From: Cunninghamia lanceolata
Lineage: Eukaryota > Streptophyta > Pinopsida > Cupressales > Cupressaceae
Direction: 5' to 3'
DNA: 64,000 nt
NCBI GenBank assembly: GCA_027924645.1
Contig: BSBN01001965.1
Span: 16,792,001-16,856,000 of the forward strand
Positions within the stretch are counted from its first letter, which is position 1; each line of letters begins with the position of its first letter. Of this stretch, positions 10,862 through 23,143 are shown piece after piece. A model generated the notes under the pieces. The model ran no database searches. It saw only the letters and a program-made list of their open reading frames with translations, and was not told where the DNA came from. The translations under genes and the position numbers were made by a program.

Positions 10862-12724
10862 TCATGCAAAAGCATGGGCCATAGGAATAGCATGGGGGAG
10901 ATATGTAGGATAATGGATGGAAGATGGGGAAATGTAATTATGTGGAGGTGTTGTGGAGTGGAAGGGAACCATGACCAACAGCTGCACACACCGTGATAAA
11001 CATTGAAGCTTTCTATGAGATGGTGGTGTAGGAAGCAATGGAGATGTTTGCTTAGGATATGGTTGATGAAGTGATTTAGGAACCCACATAGATTTAGTAT
11101 TTTTAGTGCTTTTGTTTTGCTTGTGGGATTTTTGAAGAGAATAGAAGTTTTGGATGGAAATAGGCTCTTGGATGGATATAGGTGGTTGGGATTCTTGAGA
11201 TGTGGATGAGGATCCTTCATTTGACTTGCTAGCTATTTCCTTAGGAACCCAAACCATTTTGCTTTTGGGCTTTGCATTTGGAGGTAAGGGTTTAGATGGC
11301 TGCTTAGATGAACTTTTCTTTGAGTTTGATTCCTTATGTCCTAAGATAAGAAGACCTTTAGGATTTTTGGTAGGATTTTTGGCTTTACGGATAGAGGCAT
11401 CAAAATTTTTGCTTTTGAATCCCATGGGGTGGGTGGAGTGGATGGAATGATTAGAAGCTTTATGCTTAAATGATGTGTGTTTTTGTTGGCCATGATTAGG
11501 GATGTAAGGATACTTATGAATGATAGGTATGTTAGGTGTTGGAAGCAACGGTGGCAAGGTGGATGGAGGGATATTTGGAGTTGGTAAAAGTGGAGGAAAA
11601 GTGGATGGCAGAAGGTGTATGGTCACATGCTTTTGACATTTATAGGATGATGGAGATGGAATGGCAACATATGTTTTGGGTATATGATAAGGTTTGCGAT
11701 CGAAAGTGGTAGGTTTAAGATGCATGAAGGGATTACCAACATCTTGGCCTTGTCTACCTTGGGGTGTGTATACAAGGCCATATGAGAGTGGAGGGATCTT
11801 GACATTGTTTGGCTCCAAAATACCTTGTTCATGAAGGCCTAGACCTTTACCTTAGTAGTTCATGTTTTGGAGTATGCGATGGACAATGGGACTAGATGTG
11901 CTATGAACATTAGACTTGAGCTCATTATTGGATGAAGAAGGTGAAGTGGATAAAGGTCGTTGTTGTCCTAAGGAAGAACATTCATGGACAAAAGTGGTAA
12001 GACCAATAGGACATGATGGTGGAGTTGAAGTGGAATCGATGGTCAGTGTGGAAGGAGGATCATTAGGATCTTGCTTATGTTCATGTTGATCCAAGTTATT
12101 TGTTTGATCTTCTATGCTTATGTGTTCTTGAGAGGCACATGTCTCATTATGACAAGTGGATGTTTGTTCATTATGGATAGGGCTAGATGGAGGATGACTA
12201 GGATCAATGTGGATATCTTTCTCATGGATAGATATAGGATTATGGATAGGATCAAGGTGCCCATGGATAGCTTCTTCATAGGTATCATCTTGATCATAAA
12301 TAAGGTAAATGTTATGGATGGTTTGCATGAAAATGTTTTGATCTTGAGTTGGACTAAGGCTTAATGTTTCCACATTCTTAGGATTAAACTCTTGACATAC
12401 CTCTTGGGTTGCTTGAATGGAAGTAGATGATTCTTGGATAGGCTCTTAGTCAACAACATGAGAACATGATGACTCTTGACTTGGATTCATAATAGGATAC
12501 TCTTGAATAGGCTTGATGGCTTGTAGGTCACATGATGGGCTTGAAGGACTAGGTATGTTAACGGAAGGCTCTTGAAGAGGCTTAAGGATATGCGAACCAC
12601 ATGATGAGATTATAGGATTGGACATGGCCTTTGAAAGTTCATTGGTAGGCTCATGAATTGGTGTTTGACATGGGGGTAGTTTATTCCTAGCTAGTAGCCA
12701 ATGGATCACATCCTTTGCAAGCAT
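10862..12724 (-). pseudogene. R2 low-complexity ORF (Pro/Ser/His/Asn-rich)
   Basis: Open pieces 12724-12446, 12373-11852 and 11818-10862 lie in one frame and are separated only by stops, so I read them as one protein of about 620 codons. It is rich in Pro, Ser, His and Asn, with repeats such as PPLLPTPNIP (twice, around 11600-11500) and two VPK(E/S) strings (MVWVPKE, SMWVPKS). No enzyme motif or membrane segment is visible and I do not recognise a family. It occupies the place of protease and pol in R6. Most likely it is a diverged, rearranged relic or an additional ORF of a non-autonomous element. Confidence 0.5.
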
Positions 12725-13705
12725 ATGAGTGGATGGGCAATATATGGATGTATGATAAGGGTAGATGGTATTGGATTAGGATTAGGATTAGGTTGGGGGC
12801 TAATTGGATTAGACGGATTAGGATTTGGACTAGATGGGGGTGACACATAGGATTGGGATGATGTGGCATGATTTCCCATTATAGGTGGGTACACCTTGTA
12901 AACAATTGGGACAAATATTGGGTATTTATTTGTATTGTGGCCTTTGGTCCTATGGTATGCACAATAATCATGTTCATCATATGGACTTTCTTCACATGGT
13001 TTGACTTTAGGAAGTTCAATGAGTTTTGCTTCAAGCATTCTTTGTAAAACTATCTTAGCTGCATCCTTTGGTGAAGGATTAGAATGACATGGTGATGAAG
13101 GTAATGGAGGGCTTGGTGGTTTGGAAGGTAGAGGGATTAATGGACTAGGAATGGGATCACACTGTGGTGTTGGGATAGGACTAGTTGGCTCATGTGTTGG
13201 CATGTGATTGGATGGTGGTGGCCACTCTAGATTGGTATCTCCCTTGTCAAAAGTAATTAAGTCTTGCATAGGATAAATTGGGCTTTGATTTATGTACGAG
13301 GGGCCACTTGGATTTGGATATTGTTCTTGTTGGAAAGGTGGACTTAGGTTTATCAATGGTGCTTGGTAGTGCATTGGAATGGTGACATGAGGGATTGGAT
13401 AAGCTTGAGGTGGATATTCATAGGTTGATGTGGCATTGACCTAGTGGATAGATGGATTAAGTTGATAGGAGGTGGATGGATTGATGTACTTGTCGAGCTT
13501 GACTAGTGGCTAAAAGGTGTTGGACTTGGGCTATGAAGTGTTGCAGTTGAGGTGATTGGCTTACATGGGGTTGACCTTTTTGGATGAAGAATTGTAATAT
13601 TTTAATGGCATCTTGGTTTAGGGGTTGTGATCCTTGATAAAGATTTTGGAGGAATCTTTGGAATTTGATTTTTGGGTCCTTTAGTGTAAACATGTTGTCA
13701 CCCAA
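12706..13705 (-). pseudogene. gag: R2 gag remnant (C-terminal part)
   Basis: Pieces 13705-13457 and 13374-12706 are in two frames. The second is Pro-rich and then carries the string IVLQRMLEAKLIELP followed by YCAYHRTKGHNTNKYP. These align with the R6 Gag strings VLQQALQKRLITLP and YCEFHRSKGHRTASC, a CX2HX3GHX4C zinc-binding-like module in which R2 has Tyr for the last Cys. The capsid core found in R6 Gag (around its residues 500-690) is absent. It is therefore a truncated Gag that probably cannot form particles alone. Confidence 0.65.
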
Positions 13706-15400
13706 GTATTTGCCTTAAGTCCTTTTAGCAAGTGCTTGTTTAGGGATTTGGATGATGATGTGGATTGTTTGGATGATGTGGATGAAATTAAGTTGGATAT
13801 GATGTGTGTTGACTAGGATGAATGTTTAGATTGATTTGTTTATGTGTTTGATGTTTATAGCTTGATTTGGCAATGTTCAAACAAATGATTATGCATATGC
13901 ACACTTGAATCACTCACGTAAGACACATAAGCAATTTTTTGACTTTAAAAATGAAATGTGATGATTAATCAAGCACACATGGAAGACACATCGACAAGCC
14001 TTAATGCCTAGTCAAGTGGGTATGGCCAATTAGGTCTTAGGCTAGATTGCACAAGGTTGACTATGGAATTGAAAGTGAAATCCTGCCACACAGTCGGGAG
14101 AAAGGGGTAACCCACCCTTCACCTTCACTTCCTAAAGGTATAAAGTTCTTTAGGGCTTAGCCAAGAGTGACAAGATTCTAACTCCCAATGAGGGTGTCTT
14201 TTGATTCAGCCTCGATTGAAGTTGTCCCTTGGAGTGGTGTGTCTCCAAGCAGGCCTCCTAGTTAGGGTTTACAAAAGCAAACCAAGTGAGCTGTCACTTG
14301 ATTCACATTCGCAATTGTTAATTGACCCTTAGAGAATGAAATATGTAGAAAACAATTCAAACACTCATTTTTTTTAGATCCAAATCCAAGATATGATAGA
14401 AGACACTTGTTCGTTTTAACCCAATTTTTTTTTGTGATTGCAAGCAAGTTGTTCGTTTTAAGCCCAAAGTTTAAAGGTGTGATCAAACAATGATTAGAGA
14501 TGGGAGATTAGAAGGAGTGTACCTCATAAAAATTGCTTTCCAAGTTGTTGTTATGATTGATCCAAATGTTACTCCTGCTCCTTTGATTCACCTACAAGTC
14601 ATCAATTGCAAAAAGAAATAAGTAAACCTGCATAGAAGAAAGCTATGTGAAAAAGATAAAATCTGAAAATTTCTGATTAAGATGACATGATACAGTAGAA
14701 TGGATTGCATAAATAGAAAATTTTGAAAATTTCAGGCACTTTTAAAAAAAATCGTTGAAAAAGGATCAAAATTGCAAATGCTATGCCCGTTTGAAGTTTT
14801 CAATGAAAGAGTGTTAAGATTGAAAAATAAACCCTACAAAAAATTAGAAAATAATGGCACCCAATAGTAAAATAGATATGGCCATGAGATCCCTTATGAT
14901 TTTTTAATCAATATAAAAAATTTTTTGCTCAAATTGGACTCCATATGCAAAAGTTATGTCATAAACTAGGGTTTGAAAAAAATTATATTTTTGACAAAAA
15001 AATCCATTTGTACCATAGATCTGAAAAATAATGATATAGAAAAATGGATTTAAATATTTCTAACCACCTGCAAAAAATAGAATGTAATTTGGTTAGCTAG
15101 ATTGGAAGATATGATTTTCTTTCTAAAAGTCGCACGTCAAAAATTTCTGAAAAATTAGAATCGCAGGGTCAACTTCAAATCGTCATAACTCTTTGAATAC
15201 TGAGCCAAATCTTTAATGTAACCACTTTTTGGAAAGCACTCAAAGTCCTCTTTCCAACAAAACTAAGATCTCCTTTTTTCAGGACTTGTGTAAAACAAAA
15301 AACCCTCTACAACAGATCTGGTCCTAAATAAAAAAAATCAGCAATATAAAATATCTTCAACCTACAAATCAAAGTGCACAAACCTGCAAAGCGAGGGTTA
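13706..15400 (-). other. R2 leader region
   Basis: This lies between the primer-binding site and the gag remnant. I see no sustained reading frame. It contains A/T-rich runs and no clear repeats. A long untranslated leader is also present in R4 (about 2.1 kb) and R6 (about 2.5 kb). Confidence 0.6.
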
Positions 15401-15418
15401 GTCCCACCAGGCATGCCA
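15401..15418 (-). promoter_or_regulatory. R2 primer-binding site
   Basis: The minus strand reads TGGCATGCCTGGTGGGAC two bases inside the 5' LTR. R6 has TGGCACGCCCGGTGGGAC in the same place and R4 a decayed form. The shared sequence ends in a TGG that would pair with a tRNA CCA end. I cannot name the tRNA with confidence. Confidence 0.75.
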
Positions 15419-15420
15419 AA

Positions 15421-16497
15421 TGTAGTTAGGGTAAAATTGTAAATCAGGGCAAATGAATAAACAACAATGATAAAAACCCTAGCAATGCAAAATGAAGCAC
15501 AAGACAACATGAAAATCAAAATAACAAATGTAAATGCAAACCGATCTCCACGCTATGCTTGATTTATCTCCATTGCTTTTCTCCACCTCGCATGAGCATG
15601 CAAGATTTTGAAGGATTATTGTTGGAGGAATGTTGGGTGCTCACTTCTGCAACATAACATTAAGATGAAGATGATAGATGAATGATGATAGATGGAGGAT
15701 GTAAAGGCTCTAATGATATTTCAACAGCATATGGATACTTGATGATCAATGGATGCTAAGGGCTTATGAGGGGGTTGATTTATAGGAAAGGCTTAGTTCA
15801 AATGGATGGTTGAGATTAAAAAACTAATTGATTGATGTGGATGGCTAGGATTGATTAGTTATTCCCACTCTTCAAAGGAGTTGTAGTCATGTGACAAGTG
15901 GAGGGAGGATAGGGCTCATGTGTGCTTGTGTACATAAAAAAGTACTACATATGAAAGATATTAAATAAAAGACTGTAGTACCACTTATCTTTTTTAAATG
16001 AAAGAGGCACACATGACGGCTAAATGATAAGATATATTAATTAATTAAATAAAATTTATTTAATTAATTGGAAAGTCAGCTTATAATGAAATGTGAGAAC
16101 TTAATTCAAATAAAATATTTGAATTAGTTGGGATATGAGTTGGAAATTAATTAAATAAATAAAATTTATTTAATTAATTGGGAAGATGTTAGAATAAGAC
16201 TGGGATATGATGGGAAATTAATTAAATAAATAAAATTTATTTAATTAATTAGAAAGTGGGATTATGAATGTGAAATTAATTAAATAAATAAAAATTTATT
16301 TAATTAATTGGCTAAGTGGGATAAGGATGGGATTAAGATGAGATTTTAATTAAATAAATAAAATTTTATTTAATTAATTGGCTAATGGATAAATGGGATT
16401 AAGAGTGGGATTAAGACAAAATGCTACATGATGTCTAAGTGATGTTTTTATCAAGGTGTTGCAAGACACAAATTTGGGACAATTTTGGGTGTCTACA
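15421..16497 (-). repeat. R2 5' LTR
   Basis: This is the 1077-bp LTR that would drive transcription, with a TATA-like TATAAATC near 15778-15786 on the minus strand. It matches the 7084-7852 LTR closely apart from the expanded palindrome array at 16030-16385. Confidence 0.88.
16030..16385. repeat. Array of about six AT palindromes in the R2 5' LTR
   Basis: Units centre on AATTAAATAAA...TTTATTTAATT, each about 35 bp and nearly self-complementary, spaced by 20-45 bases with GGGAT/GGGATTA strings. Five are close copies and one (near 16110) is a variant, TTCAAATAAAATATTTGAA. The sister LTR keeps one unit. Similar AT hairpins fill the LTRs of R4 and R6. Confidence 0.8.
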
Positions 16498-16502
16498 GTA
16501 TT

Positions 16503-16845
16503 GTTCAATGTTCCTGTCTTACTTCTGCTGACCCAGATGTTGCCTTTTCATCAGATGACTTCTAAATAAAGTCATAACTTGATTATTAGAATATAATAGA
16601 AATAAGTATCTATGAATATCATATCTAAATTACATCTTCACATATTATCATGTGGAGGAGTATTGATCCATTTTCTATCTCATACATGAACATTTTCCAT
16701 ACTTAGCCATTTTTGCCAATTGGGCCTGAATTCCAATATGACCTTCTAGAGTAGTGTCTTCTATTCATGTTGAAGGGATCTCTGAGCCTTGTTTCCATCA
16801 ATGAAAACCTACAAGTATATTCTGGAGTAGTGTCACTTGCCAACA
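16503..16845 (-). repeat. R1 5' LTR, outer part (U3 side)
   Basis: This is the remainder of the R1 5' LTR, beginning on the minus strand at 16845 with TGTTGGCAAGTGACAC. It contains ATTGATGGAAACAAGGC, also found in the R3 LTR near 18797, showing that R1 and R3 belong to one family. Confidence 0.75.
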
Positions 16846-16849
16846 TAAG

Positions 16850-18500
16850 ATGTACTGAAGGCTATAATAGTTGATGGAAATTTGAAACCTATAGCCCAAC
16901 TGTATGATGAGTATGATGATGTAGACAAAAGCATCATTGAGAATATTATCATTTGATACTTGGAGATATATAATAGAGCTCTCATTGAGGTATTCAATGA
17001 CCTCCTAAATAGCTTGGCAAGCATTATGTCTGCCAAGAAGGAAGCAGCCATGGCCAAAGATGTGGAGGTAAGAGAAAATCCATTGATGAAATTTTGTCCA
17101 AATGTAACTCTAGAGGAAAGAACCAAGGTCTTCAAGATCCTTGGAGATAACATTAAAATAAAAAGGAGAGTCAACACTCTAATGGTAGGAAACATAGAGA
17201 AATTTATTAAGGACATAGAGAAAATAATTCTTGAGATCCTAAAAGATCCTAACATCCCAACTATATATGATAAAGAAGATACAAATGTTGGTGATGGAAC
17301 CTCTATATCTAAAGTTAGCATGGATCTAGGCTTGGAGCAAATTGATGTAAATCCTCTGATGATCCCTACAAAAGACAAAGAAATGGAAGAACAAGAGGAA
17401 GAGAAAAGTCGTAAGAAAAAAAAGGGAGACCTTGAGAAAGTAGCCTCAGAAAAGAATCTGATCAAGCCCCTGTCACTAATGATCAAGACAAAGCTGACAA
17501 GGACCAAACAGAGACAAGTCCTCCTCTAAATCAACAAATTGGTGACCAAGCAAACAAGGAGAAAGATTCAGATGAAGAAGTGTCTAATGTGGTAAGGGAC
17601 ATTACTGCCTTATAGGATCCAATAAATTTTGTTAAGGAATTTTTGGAAAAATAATAGGAAACACAAGTGTTGGATGCACCTAAGTTTTTGCAAGGACCAA
17701 TAAATTTGACTTCAATGTCTCCTTTGCAGAAATTTAAACTGGTATCAATTGTTCAAGCAAAAGCTTAGGAATAAATTCTAAGGTCTCACATCAAGGACAG
17801 TGAGCTCATTGGAGAGGCATCTAGTATTTTGGAGAAGTTGATTCCTTCAAACCAAAAGGACACATCATTGCCATCAACTAATCAACTCAAAGGCCTGATA
17901 AAATTAGTAAGTACTCATTTTGAGTCTTTGAGAAGTCTACTGATATAAAGGTTAGGAAGGAATTTGATAATAAAAGATTAGCAGAGTTGAAGACTAAGTT
18001 AGAAAATGACAAAATTTTGTTAGATAATAGCATTAAGAATATAGAGAGTGCTATTAAGGAAGCATGTGACATAAACAAATTTTTCTTGTCATGGCCTGAG
18101 ACCACTAAAGAAATAGAAGAGAAGGTCAAATCTATGGAGATTCAAATAGTAAATATGTCTAAATCCTATCATCCGACAGTTCACTCCATAAGCAGTATTG
18201 AAATACAAGTTGAAAATATTCATAATAACATAAGTAGTATGCTGAGAAAAAGGGAATAAATGAAAAGCAAAATGTGCCAGTTGAGAGGGTTAATAAGCCC
18301 TAAAATTGATTCAATGACAAGTCTAGTTGCTAAAGCCACAAAAGTTAAGGCAATCACTAATATACCTACTAATGTACAAAGGGCAGAAGACTTAGTTTTT
18401 TAGATAAATGGAAACATTCAAATTTTGGACAGAGACAAGAATAGGTGGGATGGAGTATTAACACAATTGAAGATTATGTACAATCATATCTTTTCACCCA
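16850..18500 (+). pseudogene. R3 unknown ORF, homologous to the R1 ORF
   Basis: Open pieces are 16960-17529 and 17987-18259; between them the reading changes frame and meets stops. The N-terminal part is cut off by R1 at 16846. Shared with R1 are VDGNLKPIA, IYNRALIE, KEAAMAKD and, near 17690-17760, QGPINLTSMSPLQKFKLVSI. The protein is hydrophilic with a Glu/Lys-rich stretch (17375-17450) and a coiled-coil-like C-terminus (17990-18250). No known domain is recognised. It ends shortly before the polypurine tracts, so it is the last ORF of the element. Confidence 0.6.
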
Positions 18501-18586
18501 CAACTAACTAATCCAAAAGATTGTAAAGTTGTACATATGCAGTAGAATATTACAGTTTTGAAATTTTGACACTTGTACTTACGCCT

Positions 18587-18734
18587 TTGCCATTGATGTC
18601 AAAGGGGGAGAATAATAAATAGTGAAAAAATGGCCAAACATCTAAAGAGGAGAAGAAAATCAAAGTGTACAAGTGAGGGGGAGAAACACAATCATTTTTC
18701 ACTAAGTGTTGCCATCAATGCCAAAGGGGGAGAT
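18587..18734 (+). other. R3 duplicated polypurine tracts
   Basis: CATTGATGTCAAAGGGGGAG (18590-18610) and ATGCCAAAGGGGGAGAT (18718-18734), the second directly before the LTR start at 18735. They prime plus-strand DNA synthesis; more than one tract is a known Sirevirus feature. Confidence 0.7.
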
Positions 18735-19952
18735 TGTTGGTAGCATAGTCAAGAGACACTTCTCTAATGGTTAAGGTAGAATTATTGTATTTTGTCATTG
18801 ATGGAAACAAGGCATGGCAAAGAGACTTTATTCTGAAAGACTAACTTATTTTGGCAACAAGGCATGGTAAAGGGATTTTGGTCTGGAAGACTAACCTAGT
18901 CAGAATGACTAAGTATGGACAATATATAGAGCAAGGAGTAAGTGACAGTATTTGCGATGGTATGACTCCACAGTTGGAGATCACATTATGTGGTTCTGGT
19001 ATGTTATTCATAGCTATTTGGTGATGTTATGTTCTAGTGTTCAAGTCCTGACTTCCTCCAAAAGTCATACTATGATTTTTATAAGTCTGGGTGAATAGAG
19101 ATGAGTCAGAAATAGTGTAGAGTATCCGAGAAAATTGGTCTGTATTCCTCTGATGATGAATATTTTGATTTGAGGTTTTGAGGTAATGTGGATACATGGC
19201 ATAAGCATCTAAAACTAGATTTATAGATCTTGAAGTTCATCGGATCACATTCTACAAATTCTCCACTATTAGCTTCTAGTTTGACAGTATTTCTCTATGA
19301 CAGAACAATAGTTCAGAGATTGGCATATTTCTATCCAAGATTATTATGTTCTGTTGTTCTGAAGGTATGATAAAGCCCCATAATGAATGTTGGTTATGAA
19401 TTTTAGAGTCTCATATGGTTCACATTGAAAGTTATGGTATGACAATCAAGTTAGTTGAGTATGCACTTAAGGATAAAGCTAACACTCATTCTAGATCATT
19501 ATGTGGTGAAGTTAAAATGTTTGGATTGTCAATCTAAGTGGTTACATAATAGGTGCAAACCAAAATGAAGATTCTTGAATGATTTTTTAGTCCACATTGT
19601 TGTTTGTGCATAAGATCAAGTCGACGATGTATAATATTTCTGTACACGTTTCATGCATGGGCTGCCGACCTAGTTGTAAGATAAATCATGTTGTGGATAT
19701 ATATATATATACTTGAAGTAATTTGATGTTGAGTGTGTGGAATGTGTTGTTGAATATATGTGTGTGTTATCTAACTCTTTTTACAATCTGACAAGTGTAG
19801 TAAGAGTTCATAAGCTAACAAAATAGAGTATATGTAGACAGAGAAAAAAAGTAGAATAGTCATGATGAAGAGTTTTGAATCTGTATATTCAGTTATCAAT
19901 GGAATTTTAATTCAACATTTTGTAGATGCATGTGCAATAGTTCATTACTGGT
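18735..19952 (+). repeat. R3 3' LTR, first part (U3)
   Basis: It starts TGTTGGTAGCATAG after the polypurine tract. It contains ATTGATGGAAACAAGGC (near 18797), shared with the R1 LTR, and a short TATATATATATATA run near 19700. It is cut at 19952 by R4 and resumes at 58500. Confidence 0.7.
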
Positions 19953-21025
19953 TGTATACACCTAAAAATGACACGACTCAATCTAAATAAATATTTTTAA
20001 TATTTATTTCATTTTAATTCTTGTATCAATAAATAAATAAACAAATTTATTTATTTGATTCATATTCTTCTAAGTACTTAAATATCAGAATATTTAATTA
20101 CCTTTTCTAAAGTCAAAATTAAATAAAATCCTTTATTTAATTTAATTCTTCCAAACAATTAAATAATTCTTAATTATTTAATTAAGTCATTCTTCTAAAT
20201 TTAAATAAATCAATCAAATTTATTTAAATCCTCTCAGTCTCTAAACATAAAATATAATCAAATATTTTATTTATTCTTCCACATCATGCACAACAATTAA
20301 ATAAATTTCTTTATTTAATTTTCTTTCTTTTCTTCTAAATTCCTAAGAATCTTCCAAATCTTATAAAAATAATTCTTCCTCTACATGCACACAAAATTAA
20401 ATAATCTATTATTTAATTCCTCTAAAAAACATTTAAAAGCAAACCATGAGTCAAATAATTGATTCCAAAACTCCTGAAATAGTAAAAAGATTTCTATTTT
20501 ATGAGAGCATATTTTATCTTCAATAAATAGAAAAATAGATGACTCAAAATAACTTTTGTGTGACACTTGTCTTATTTCTCTTCATACACATTCTCTCATT
20601 CTTCCTCAACCATTGATCTTCTTATTCTTTCTCAACTATTGATCTCTTCTCTCATAAGTCTTTAAATTGAACCTTGTTCTTCCATTTCATCATCCAAGCT
20701 TTCAGTATTGTTACTCTATAGAAATTCCATTCGCTTGTGATCGACTTGTTACTATATCACTGTTACCTTTGTTGTGAAGCTCATCTTCATTGCAATCCAC
20801 TATCATGGCCATTCTCACTTGACATCTTGGAATAGCAAGGAGGTGCACCTTCTAAGGGCATATATGAACACAAGATCATTTGCAATAGGCCACCAATGGA
20901 AGCCATGAGGTAAAGAGGTTTGTTGAGGTATTGATCATCAGTTTAGATCTTCTTTATTTCTATATTTCATTGCATTATGGGTATTATTGATGTCTTTTGA
21001 TATTCACACATAATTTCCCTTAACA
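19953..21025 (+). repeat. R4 5' LTR
   Basis: It begins TGTATACACC and ends ...CCTTAACA. The first 450 bases hold many AT inverted repeats built from AATTAAATAAA and TTTATTTAATT. The TATA box seen in the 3' LTR (TCTATAAA) reads TCTTTAAA here (near 20660), so this promoter is probably damaged. Confidence 0.85.
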
Positions 21026-23143
21026 TTTCTAGCACCCACCATGGAGTCCTACCCTGATTTAACCTAAAAACTATGTTTTCTGCACACAAGTTTCGTACAT
21101 AGGAGAATTCAGCGCATCTGACCCATTCTTCCATGCATATGAGCTCTATTCTGGTGCATATGATTTTTCAGTGCATATGACCTATGTTCCCACACATACA
21201 TCTTTTGTTATGGTGCATCTAATATTCTGGTGCATATGCTTTCTATTTCAGTGCTTTTGATTTTCATGTTCTTCTGAGCTTTGTTTCTCCACATTCATGC
21301 TCTGTTTCTGTGCATCTATTTTGAATAGTAGTTTTTAGGATATTTTCTATATTTTCTGCTAACACTGACACTTTTTCACAAGAATATTCTCTCATCTGCT
21401 TGCAGGATTAGGAGTTGGTTTAGTCATTCTAGTTGTATTATTAGAAAACATTGTCTTGTCTAAAGGATAGTAATCAAATTCTCATGCAGATCTCACATAG
21501 TTATAATTAGGAGGGAGTAACTTGAATTTTGTTGCATCAACAAATTGAATCTAGTCACAATGTTAGGAGGCTAAAATTGAACCACTGCTATCTTGCTTTT
21601 CAAAGTTAACAACTTGCATGTGTTCCCAAGTAGATAGCTCATATAGTCTTTTTCATTTTAACTAGGAGAAAAGAACAAGTGTCTTTTGTGTTTTTTGGGA
21701 ATGATACCAAGCCTATGCTCTCCCCTATCTTGGGTAACCAAAATGCTAGACATATCATTTTTGCATGTGTTTTACCTTTAAAGAGGCCTACCCTTGGATA
21801 CCCATTCATCCTTGGGGAATGACCTTAAGTTGTAATGGGCTAAAGCCAAGCACTGATGAGCCACTATAACTAAATTGTGTTTGGAGTGAAAGCTTCAAGC
21901 AATGAGTGCTGCTATGTTATACTGATAGCAAACCTCCCCCAAAACCCTCCAAGGTATAACCCTTGAAGGTTGGGAGACTCCATAACAGATTGTAGTGCTA
22001 CTGCACATATAACCACACAAACAGTTGTCCTTACTAGTCATCCTTTTTTTAGTAAGCCAAAATCCTTCTATTTGTTGGTGTAAAAGGTGGGACCTTTGAA
22101 TCCACCCCAATTCATGTGGTTCTTAGTAGAGATAGCAGAGACAATCCTAAGGTTCAGTGGGGGTAAAAGCCTTGGGAAACTCAGATCTTGGTATGTGTGA
22201 GAAGTGTGTGCTATGGAGAGGAGCTAGTGCTACCAAGATCCTAAAGCTATCTGCTTTGAATAGGCATAGCTAGGGGACTCAACAAATATTGTCTTTGTCA
22301 GCCTAGGGTTGTACTTGTTTTGTGTCAAAAAAAGTCTAAAAAATATAGAAAAAGGATAAAAAAATCATGAAAACTTCTTTGTGTTTGTTGTGTTTTACTT
22401 GCTATAATTGATAAAATCAGATCAAAAACACCAACTTGCAACCAAGAAACCAAAAAAATCAAAAAATGTGCCAAAAATTACAAAAATAGTTAAGAAAACA
22501 AGAGCTGCGCATCTATCCTACAGAGCTGCACATATACCTCGATCTGTTGCGCATACATTCTGACTTGTTGTGCATATGTCACCTATTACTGCACCTTTAG
22601 ATTTTTCCAAAACTGTGCTATTGTTCTAACTTTCTACACATTTGTCCTCTATTTCAGCACATTTGTTCCTACGCATCCCTAATAGTGAGCATTTTTGTAC
22701 CTTTTCAAAGAAAATTTTCAAACATTCCAAATACCCATTTTAGCCTTATACTAGTTTCAGAGATTAGATTTACCATGCTGTCACTTTTTCCATTTCCATA
22801 GCATACCCTCTCTTTCATTAGTCATCTCATCTACTTTCTACCAGGTCTTTCCAAAGTAAAATCAGAGTCCCATATCAAATTAGTGCAAGACCCTTTTTAG
22901 ATTATTCTAGATTCGAGTAAACCTAGTAGGTCACAAAACTTCTCTAGTGGACTTGGTACTAGACTAGTCTCTTCATAGTAAATGGGTATCAGATACTCTT
23001 ACTTGTGGCTATCATCTTGTGTCAGCCAACTTGGAATCATTGATCAAAAGAGTCCCTTGTTCAAATCTCCTCATAGGTATCCTCTTCTCAATAATCTCCA
23101 ACAACACTTAACCAAAATCTCTAGTTTCATCCCACCTCTTCCC
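21026..23143 (+). other. R4 primer-binding site and leader with GCATATG repeats
   Basis: TTCTAGCACCCACCATGG (21026-21043) aligns with the R6 primer-binding site with several changes. The leader has no sustained frame. At 21100-21260 and again at 22500-22690 it holds irregular repeats of TGCATATGA / GCGCATCT strings 20-30 bases apart; the related strings at 56.2-56.7 kb lie near the other end of the same element. Confidence 0.6.

Larger units (their letters stand above)
7084..16497 (-). mobile_element. R2: non-autonomous Tat-type gypsy relative (gag remnant, no pol)
   Basis: LTRs at 7084-7852 and 15421-16497 read TGTAGACACCC...CTACA on the minus strand. Flanks are GTAGT (7079-7083) and GTATT (16498-16502), a 5-bp target duplication with one mismatch, inside the R1 5' LTR. 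A primer-binding site TGGCATGCCTGGTGGGAC sits at the inner edge of the 15421 LTR and a polypurine tract CAAAGAGGGGCAAAA at the inner edge of the other. Both match R6. The 7.6-kb interior codes only for a gag fragment and a low-complexity ORF. Without protease, reverse transcriptase or integrase it would depend on proteins of an R6-like element. Length is 9414 bp. Confidence 0.88.
1..16845 (-). mobile_element. R1: Sirevirus-like non-autonomous LTR retrotransposon (gag + unknown ORF, no pol)
   Basis: Read on the minus strand, the 5' LTR starts at 16845 with TGTTGGCAAGTGACAC and the same 16 bases begin the 3' LTR at position 16, so the left end is cut by the window. Next to the 5' LTR is an initiator-Met tRNA type primer-binding site (6087-6104), and next to the 3' LTR is a polypurine tract (17-31). 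The interior holds a gag with coiled coil and zinc knuckles, then directly a long unknown ORF. There is no protease, reverse transcriptase, RNase H or integrase, and no gap large enough to have held them. A solo LTR (3337-4314) and element R2 (7084-16497) are later insertions. The element lies inside the ORF of R3, a relative in opposite orientation; the right flank is TAAGA. The Sirevirus assignment rests on gag motifs and repeated polypurine tracts. Confidence 0.8.

Noticed and set aside
10834..11220. Minus-strand ORF of 128 codons
   Set aside because: It overlaps the longer 11818-10862 frame, which continues the frame of the upstream pieces.
16030..16385. Regularly spaced palindromes resembling a CRISPR array
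   Set aside because: Spacers are related to each other, units are AT palindromes inside a plant LTR, and no cas genes exist.
19948..19952. Target duplication of R4 (CTGGT against CTAAC at 58500)
   Set aside because: Only two of five bases match, so I do not claim it; the insertion is supported by LTR continuity instead.
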